Source: Actinomycetes bacterium (GTDB lineage Bacteria; Actinomycetota; Acidimicrobiia; Acidimicrobiales; RAAP-2). Taken from it: 5,415 nt of DNA. The translations under genes were made by a program, and so were the position numbers. Position 1 is the stretch's first letter. Each line of letters begins with the position of its first letter. Under the pieces are notes generated by a model that was given only the letters and a program-made list of their open reading frames with translations, did no database searches and was not told where the DNA came from. This document shows, piece after piece, positions 1 through 5,415 of the stretch. Where the stretch lies: positions 1-5,415 of the forward strand of contig JAJXXB010000164.1 in NCBI GenBank assembly GCA_021781315.1, in the 5' to 3' direction.

Positions 1-709
1 AGTGCACGCCGTAGTGGCCGCCCGAGCCCTCGGCCAGGGCGTGGGCGACGAGGTTGGGCACGGCACCGATGCCCGTCTGCAGCGTGGCCCCATCGGGGAT
101 GAACGCGGCGGCGTAGGTGGCGATCGCCGCGTCCTCGGGCGTGCCCGGGTCGTTGGGAAAGACGACCGGCTCCAGGTCGGTCACGATGAGGGCGTCGACC
201 TCGGCGACGTTGACGGTGTTGGCGTGTCCGGCGAGACCGGGCGTGCGCGGGTAGTGGGGTGAGACCTCGACGAGCAGGAGGCGGCGCGGGTCGCGTCCGG
301 CGCGCCGGCACTCCTCTAAGGTCGCACCGTTGTAGAGCGAGACGGAGATGTCGCCGTTGGCGTCGGGCATCGATCCGGCGAGCATCATCACGCGGATCCC
401 CAGGCGTTCCATCATCACGCCGTAGTGGCGAAAGAACGACGGTACGTACTGCACGTCGGCCCCGGCCGCCTTGTAGGCACGATCGGCGCCGCCCATGAAC
501 TGGCAGCGATAGTGGACGTTGGGGTGCAAGAAGACCTCGTGGCGCCCGAGCGAGAGTCCCCCGCAGATGGTCAGGTCCTCCCAATCGGTGCGCCGTGAGA
601 GCGCGCCGAAGAGCGCCATCGGCGTCGCGGTGACCAGTCCGAAACCCACGCTGTCGCGCGCCCCGATCAGCGCTACCGCCTCGTCGGCGGTCATCTCGCG
701 GGCCGTCAT
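1..709 (-). CDS. Acetyl-CoA hydrolase / 4-hydroxybutyrate CoA-transferase family protein, partial (C-terminus outside window)
   Basis: This is the N-terminal part of a class I CoA-transferase, a family that moves CoA between acyl-CoA and a carboxylate such as acetate, or hydrolyses acetyl-CoA, in the cytoplasm. I read 236 residues from the ATG at 709 to the left edge; there is no stop, so the gene continues outside. Family landmarks are PRT at residues 154-156, the IPDGATLQ strand at 204-211, the glycine-rich turn GIGAVP at 213-218, and GVH at 234-236. In relatives that last motif continues as (S/T)EM, whose Glu forms the glutamyl-CoA thioester, so the catalytic residue should lie just past the edge. 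The family is usually about 430-500 residues, so roughly half is visible. Met1 was chosen because the homology starts at once; Met6 is an alternative. No Shine-Dalgarno precedes either. The gene diverges from the FrnE-like gene. The family is secure; the substrate (acetate, 4-hydroxybutyrate, butyrate, succinate) is undetermined. Confidence 0.88.
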   Translation of the reverse strand, partial: MTAREMTADEAVALIGARDSVGFGLVTATPMALFGALSRRTDWEDLTICGGLSLGRHEVFLHPNVHYRCQFMGGADRAYKAAGADVQYVPSFFRHYGVMMERLGIRVMMLAGSMPDANGDISVSLYNGATLEECRRAGRDPRRLLLVEVSPHYPRTPGLAGHANTVNVAEVDALIVTDLEPVVFPNDPGTPEDAAIATYAAAFIPDGATLQTGIGAVPNLVAHALAEGSGGHYGVH

Positions 710-715
710 CGCAAC

Positions 716-743
716 ATTCTGCCCGAACGGACCCGCTGTGCAA
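716..743 (-). promoter_or_regulatory. Possible promoter of the CoA-transferase gene, giving a leaderless mRNA
   Basis: On the minus strand, TTGCAC (743-738) is followed after 16 bases by CAGAAT (721-716). The second hexamer matches the bacterial -10 consensus at four of six positions, including the key A and T. The -35 matches only its TTG. Transcription starting about seven bases downstream of the -10 would begin at or next to the ATG at 709, leaving no leader. This agrees with the absence of a Shine-Dalgarno there, and leaderless mRNAs are common in actinobacteria. The match is short and from inspection only, so it is a weak call. Confidence 0.25.
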
Positions 744-746
744 GGA
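742..746 (+). promoter_or_regulatory. Shine-Dalgarno of the FrnE-like gene
   Basis: AAGGA lies seven bases before the GTG at 754. It is the only good ribosome-binding site in the 44-base divergent gap, and it decides the GTG start of the FrnE-like protein. The site lies almost within the proposed -35 element of the opposite gene, so the control regions of the two genes overlap. I could not identify a convincing plus-strand promoter; it may lie inside the start of the CoA-transferase gene. Confidence 0.6.
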
Positions 747-753
747 TTTTCCC

Positions 754-1404
754 GTGTCCGATCCCCTCGTCCTCGAGCTCTGGGCCGACGTCGTCTGCCC
801 GTTCTGCAACCTCGGTCGCCACCAACTGGCCGACGCCTTAGCCCGCTTCGATCACGTCGACGACGTGGTGCTGATCCATCGCGCCTTCGAGCTCGACCCG
901 TCGCTGCCGGCGGTGCCGTCGCGCAGCAATCCGGAGATGCTCGCCGAGAAGTACGGGATCTCGCTCGAACAGGTCGCCGAGATGCACGCGCGCCTCGAGG
1001 CCCAGGCCGCGACCCACGGGATGACCTGGACCCTCGCGGCGACCCGACCGGCCAACACCTTCGACGCGCACCGCCTCGTCGCCCTCGCCGCAGCCCAGGG
1101 CCGCGCCGAGGCGATGCTCGACGCGCTCTATGACGCCCACTTCAGCGAGGCGCGCCTGGTCAGCGACCACGCGGTGCTCGACGAACTGGCCGCGGCGGCC
1201 GGCGTCACGGGCAGCGCAGACCTCTGGACGAATGACGACTTCGCCGTCGAGGTTCGTCGCGACGAGGCACGCGCGAGCGAGCTCGGCCTACGCGGCGTGC
1301 CCGCCCTCGTGCTCGACTCCGCATTCCTGGTCAGCGGCGCCCAAGGGGCTGATGCCTTCTTCGACGCCCTGAACCGGGCCTGGGCCCGACGCGAGGGTCT
1401 CTAG
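754..1404 (+). CDS. DsbA family (FrnE-like) thiol-disulfide oxidoreductase
   Basis: This complete 216-residue protein belongs to the DsbA/FrnE branch of the thioredoxin fold, which also includes 2-hydroxychromene-2-carboxylate isomerases. After the first strand comes CPFC at residues 15-18 (bases 796-807), the redox-active CXXC at the start of helix 1. The FrnE-type NTFDAHRL is at 101-108 within the inserted helical domain. The cis-proline loop GVP is at 181-183, followed by the typical SGAQ at 194-197. Intact CXXC argues for a disulfide oxidoreductase or isomerase rather than an HCCA isomerase, which has lost these cysteines. No signal peptide or membrane segment is visible, so it should act in the cytoplasm, perhaps in thiol redox balance or stress; that role is inference. 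The GTG start is supported by AAGGA seven bases upstream. Length fits the family. The stop TAG at 1402-1404 overlaps the gyrA stop on the other strand. The natural substrate is unknown. Confidence 0.92.
   Translation: MSDPLVLELWADVVCPFCNLGRHQLADALARFDHVDDVVLIHRAFELDPSLPAVPSRSNPEMLAEKYGISLEQVAEMHARLEAQAATHGMTWTLAATRPANTFDAHRLVALAAAQGRAEAMLDALYDAHFSEARLVSDHAVLDELAAAAGVTGSADLWTNDDFAVEVRRDEARASELGLRGVPALVLDSAFLVSGAQGADAFFDALNRAWARREGL
1401..1404. other. Shared palindromic CTAG stop of the convergent FrnE-like gene and gyrA
   Basis: The four bases CTAG supply TAG on the plus strand (1402-1404) for the FrnE-like gene and TAG on the minus strand (1403-1401) for gyrA. The coding sequences overlap by four bases and there is no intergenic space. 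I saw no hairpin with a T-tract around the junction, so any transcription terminator would have to lie inside the opposing coding region, or termination is factor-dependent. Confidence 0.95.
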
Positions 1405-3860
1405 GCCTCGTCGGCCGGCACGACCGCGGCGGTCGCCACCTGGTGTCCCTCGTCGAGGTTCATCACGCGCACTCCGGTCGCGTCGCGGCCCTGCGAAGTC
1501 ACCTCGCGCACCGGCACGCGGATCAACACGCCGCCCGACGAGGCGAGCAACACCTCGTCGGCGAGGCGGACCATCAACGCCGCCACCACGAAGCCGCGCG
1601 CGGCGGTCAGGCGAATGGCCCGCACGCCCTGGCCGCCACGACCCTGGCGGTTGAAGCGCTCGGTCTTCACGCGCTTGCCGAACCCGGTGTTGGTCACGAG
1701 GAAGAGGTCCGCGTCGTCGCTCACGACGTCGAGGGAGATCGCCCAGTCGTCGTCCTTGAGCTTCACGCCACGTACCCCGGTCGCGTCGCGGCCCATCTCA
1801 CGCACCTCGGTCTCCGAGAAGCGAATCGACATGCCGCGATAGGTCACCATCATGAGATCGTCGGATCCGCTCGTGGCCACCACGCGCACGACCTCGTCGC
1901 CCTCGCGCAGGTTGATCGCGATCCAACCCTCGCGGCGCGACTTGTCGTACTCGCTGAAGGCCGTCTTCTTCACGGTGCCGTTCTTGGTCGCGAAGACCAG
2001 GAACTTGTCGTCGGGGAAGTCCTTGGTCGTCACGATCGCCTGGATCGACTCGCCGGGCGACAGGTTGAGCAGGTTCACGATCGCGGTGCCCTTGGCGGTG
2101 CGGTCCTTCATCGGGATCTCGTGGCCGCGCAAGCGAAACACCCGCCCGCGGTTCGAGAACAACAAGACGTAGGCGTGAGTGGTCGTGTGCAGGATCTGGT
2201 CGACGAAGTCCTCGTCGCGCAGCTTGGCGCCCTGGACGCCGCGACCGCCGCGACCCTGGACGCGGAAGGCGTCGGCGGCGACCGACTTGACGTAGCCGGC
2301 GCGCGTCATCGTGATCACGATGTCCTCGTCGTCGATGAGATCCTCGGCCCCGAGCTCGCCTGGGTCGTTCACGATCTGCGTGACACGATCGTTCGCGTAC
2401 TTGTCGCGGATCGCCGCCATCTCCTCGGCGATGACCGAACGCAGGCGGATGTCGGAGGCGAGGATCGCCTCGAGTTCGGCGATCGTCTCGCGCAGACGCG
2501 CCATCTCCTCGTCGAGCTCACGTCGACCCAGGCGCGTCAGACGGCCGAGGGTCATGTCCAAAATGTGGTTGGCCTGCTCCTCGGAGAACTCGAAGGGCGC
2601 CGCCATCAGGGCGGTGCGCGCCGACGGTCGGTCGTCGGAGGCGCGGATCGTCGCGATCACGGCGTCGAGCATGTCGATGGCCTTCAAGAGACCCTCGACG
2701 ATGTGCGCCCTCGCTTGCGCCTTGGCCAGGCGGAAGCGGGAACGCCGCGTGACGACGTCGATCTGGTGGTCGATGTAGTGACCCAGCGCCTGGGCCAGGT
2801 TGAGCGTGCGCGGCACGCCGTCGACCAGGGCCAGCATGTTGACCGCGAAGGTCGTCTGCAGCGACGTGTTCTTGTAGAGCTTGTTCAAGACGACGTTGGC
2901 GTTGGCGTCTCGCTTCAATCGAATCACCAAGCGGGCCTGGCGGCCGGCCGAGTCGTTCTGGACCTCGGCGACGCCGTCGAGCTCGCCGCTCTTGACCAGG
3001 TCCTCGATCTTCTCTTCGATCGATTCGACCGAGACCTCGTAGGGGAACTCGGTGACGACGATGCGCGTGGAGCCGCGGTGCTCGTCGATCTCGGCGACCG
3101 CGCGCATCTTCACCGAGCCGCGTCCCGTGCGGTACGCGTCGAGGATGCCCTGGCGGCCGAGGATCTGCGCGCCCGTGGGAAAGTCCGGACCCTTGACGAA
3201 GGCCATCAGGTCGTCGGGGGTGGCGTGGGGGTTGGCGAGCAGGTGCAACGCCGCGTCGACGACCTCACCAAGGTTGTGCGGGGGGATCTTGGTGGCCATG
3301 CCCACCGCGATGCCCTGAGAGCCGTTCACCAGCAGGTTGGGAAAGCGCGACGGCAGCACGGTGGGCTGCATCGTCGAGTTGTCGTAGTTCGGCTCGAAGT
3401 CGACCGTCTCTTCGTCGATGGAGTCGAGCATTTCGAGGGCGAGCGGAGCCAAGCGACACTCGGTGTACCGCATGGCAGCCGCGCCGGCGTTCAGGTCACC
3501 GAAGTTGCCGTGTCCACTGATGAGCGGGTGACGCATCGCGAAGTCCTGGACCATGCGCACGAGCGCGTCGTAGATCGCTGAGTCGCCGTGGGGGTGGTAG
3601 GTGCCCATGACTTCGCCCACGACCTTGGCGCACTTGGTGTGGGGCCGGTCGGGGCGCAGACCCTGGTCGAACATGGAGTAGAGGATGCGACGGTGCACGG
3701 GCTTCAAGCCGTCGCGCGCGTCGGGCAGAGCGCGGCTGACGATGACCGACATCGAGTACTCGAGGAACGAGCGTTCCATCTCGAGGTTGATCTCGATGGG
3801 TTCGATGTAACCCAGCACCTCGTCGGGGTCGGGCGTCGGAGTAGGGGTCTTGCGGGCCAT
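1401..3860 (-). CDS. gyrA: DNA gyrase subunit A
   Basis: This is the complete 819-residue breakage-reunion subunit of DNA gyrase, which with GyrB introduces negative supercoils using ATP. The N-terminal region has the family block SRALPDARDGLKPVHRR (residues 42-58). The winged-helix domain holds the quinolone-determining segment HGDSAIYD (91-98; Ser94 and Asp98 match E. coli Ser83 and Asp87) and the catalytic tyrosine Tyr132 in AMRYTECR. The tower contains PPHNLGEV (193-200), followed by a long coiled coil at about 355-485. The C-terminal DNA-wrapping beta-pinwheel starts near 512. It carries the GyrA box QGRGGRG at 535-541, which marks gyrase rather than topoisomerase IV ParC, and a second box-like motif at 739-745. 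There is no long acidic tail after the last blade, and no intein. A short Thr-Pro-rich stretch (5-11) precedes the conserved core. The ATG at 3860 is supported by AGGAGA. gyrA follows gyrB by 8 bases and converges with the FrnE-like gene. Confidence 0.98.
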   Translation of the reverse strand: MARKTPTPTPDPDEVLGYIEPIEINLEMERSFLEYSMSVIVSRALPDARDGLKPVHRRILYSMFDQGLRPDRPHTKCAKVVGEVMGTYHPHGDSAIYDALVRMVQDFAMRHPLISGHGNFGDLNAGAAAMRYTECRLAPLALEMLDSIDEETVDFEPNYDNSTMQPTVLPSRFPNLLVNGSQGIAVGMATKIPPHNLGEVVDAALHLLANPHATPDDLMAFVKGPDFPTGAQILGRQGILDAYRTGRGSVKMRAVAEIDEHRGSTRIVVTEFPYEVSVESIEEKIEDLVKSGELDGVAEVQNDSAGRQARLVIRLKRDANANVVLNKLYKNTSLQTTFAVNMLALVDGVPRTLNLAQALGHYIDHQIDVVTRRSRFRLAKAQARAHIVEGLLKAIDMLDAVIATIRASDDRPSARTALMAAPFEFSEEQANHILDMTLGRLTRLGRRELDEEMARLRETIAELEAILASDIRLRSVIAEEMAAIRDKYANDRVTQIVNDPGELGAEDLIDDEDIVITMTRAGYVKSVAADAFRVQGRGGRGVQGAKLRDEDFVDQILHTTTHAYVLLFSNRGRVFRLRGHEIPMKDRTAKGTAIVNLLNLSPGESIQAIVTTKDFPDDKFLVFATKNGTVKKTAFSEYDKSRREGWIAINLREGDEVVRVVATSGSDDLMMVTYRGMSIRFSETEVREMGRDATGVRGVKLKDDDWAISLDVVSDDADLFLVTNTGFGKRVKTERFNRQGRGGQGVRAIRLTAARGFVVAALMVRLADEVLLASSGGVLIRVPVREVTSQGRDATGVRVMNLDEGHQVATAAVVPADEA
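1474..1491 (-). repeat. 18-base direct repeat inside gyrA, downstream copy in transcription order
   Basis: The plus-strand string CCGGTCGCGTCGCGGCCC here is repeated exactly at 1777-1794, 303 bases away, in the same gyrA frame. It encodes GRDATG at residues 791-796, matching residues 690-695. The 101-residue spacing is about two beta-pinwheel blades, so it reflects repeated protein structure plus uniform codon choice, not a mobile or regulatory repeat. Confidence 0.8.
1777..1794 (-). repeat. 18-base direct repeat inside gyrA, upstream copy in transcription order
   Basis: This is the exact partner of the copy at 1474-1491. It encodes GRDATG at GyrA residues 690-695, in an earlier pinwheel blade than the other copy. 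Both are followed by Val-Arg, so the protein similarity extends slightly beyond the identical DNA. Confidence 0.8.
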
Positions 3861-3864
3861 GATC

Positions 3865-3868
3865 TCTC

Positions 3869-3870
<2 letters not shown>
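3865..3870 (-). promoter_or_regulatory. gyrA Shine-Dalgarno overlapping the gyrB stop codon
   Basis: Read on the minus strand, TAGGAGAGATCATG contains the gyrB stop TAG (3871-3869), a strong AGGAGA ribosome-binding site beginning inside that stop, and the gyrA ATG (3860-3858). The whole gap is eight bases. Ribosomes ending gyrB would terminate on the gyrA binding site, which implies cotranscription and probably translational coupling, keeping the two subunits balanced. Coupling is inference from the layout. Confidence 0.8.

Positions 3871-5415
<1,545 letters not shown>

Noticed and set aside
2..262. An 86-codon open frame on the plus strand opposite the CoA-transferase gene
   Set aside because: The minus strand encodes a clear CoA-transferase with family motifs in the same stretch, and this frame is again the codon-aligned antisense one.
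519..1133. A 204-codon plus-strand frame spanning the divergent gap and the start of the FrnE-like gene
   Set aside because: It overlaps two genes supported by motifs, and its product is a low-complexity Arg/Pro/Ser-rich sequence typical of an out-of-frame reading of GC-rich DNA.
1418..1434. Short GC-rich inverted repeat near the end of gyrA, as a terminator
   Set aside because: The stem is about five base pairs, lies within gyrA codons, and has no following T-tract on either strand, so it is best explained by chance in GC-rich coding DNA.
1443..3581. A 712-codon open frame on the plus strand opposite gyrA, as a possible overlapping antisense gene
   Set aside because: Its codons align exactly opposite gyrA codons, so it can stop only where gyrA uses TTA, CTA or TCA, which GC-rich genes avoid. 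Its own stop is the complement of the gyrA Ser94 TCA codon. The product is rich in His, Val, Asp and Arg, has no recognisable domain, and the start has no convincing ribosome-binding site.

Overview
The window is an ordinary, high-GC chromosomal segment that is almost completely filled by four protein-coding genes. It suggests an actinobacterium. The composition is strongly GC-rich, and the C-terminal end of GyrB ([10 protein letters not shown]) and the blade-5 motif of GyrA closely resemble mycobacterial gyrase as I recall it. Parts of GyrA (TECRLAPLALEML) and the lack of a long acidic GyrA tail would also fit a deeper actinobacterial branch such as Acidimicrobiia. That placement is inference from remembered sequences, not a search.

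Layout from left to right. (1) Positions 1-709, minus strand: the N-terminal 236 residues of an acetyl-CoA hydrolase / 4-hydroxybutyrate CoA-transferase family protein, cut by the left edge just before its expected catalytic glutamate. (2) Positions 710-753: a 44-base divergent gap with a possible leaderless promoter for the CoA-transferase and a Shine-Dalgarno for the next gene. (3) Positions 754-1404, plus strand: a complete cytoplasmic DsbA/FrnE-like thiol oxidoreductase with a CPFC active site. (4) Positions 1401-3860, minus strand: complete gyrA. It converges on the FrnE-like gene so tightly that the two stop codons share the palindrome CTAG. (5) Positions 3869-5415, minus strand: gyrB, missing roughly its first 125 residues beyond the right edge, and separated from gyrA by 8 bases.

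gyrB and gyrA form a tightly coupled pair that makes the A2B2 DNA gyrase. The gyrA Shine-Dalgarno overlaps the gyrB stop codon. In many actinobacteria this pair lies close to oriC, after dnaA-dnaN-recF, so those genes may lie beyond the right edge. The other two genes have no evident functional link to gyrase.

I found no new system, mobile element, CRISPR array, RNA gene or intein. The points most worth a second look are a native asparagine in the GyrB Toprim motif (EGNSAGGSA), where most gyrases have aspartate and where Asp-to-Asn changes are known to reduce quinolone sensitivity; two GyrA-box motifs in the GyrA C-terminal domain; the shared CTAG stop; and the possible leaderless divergent promoter.
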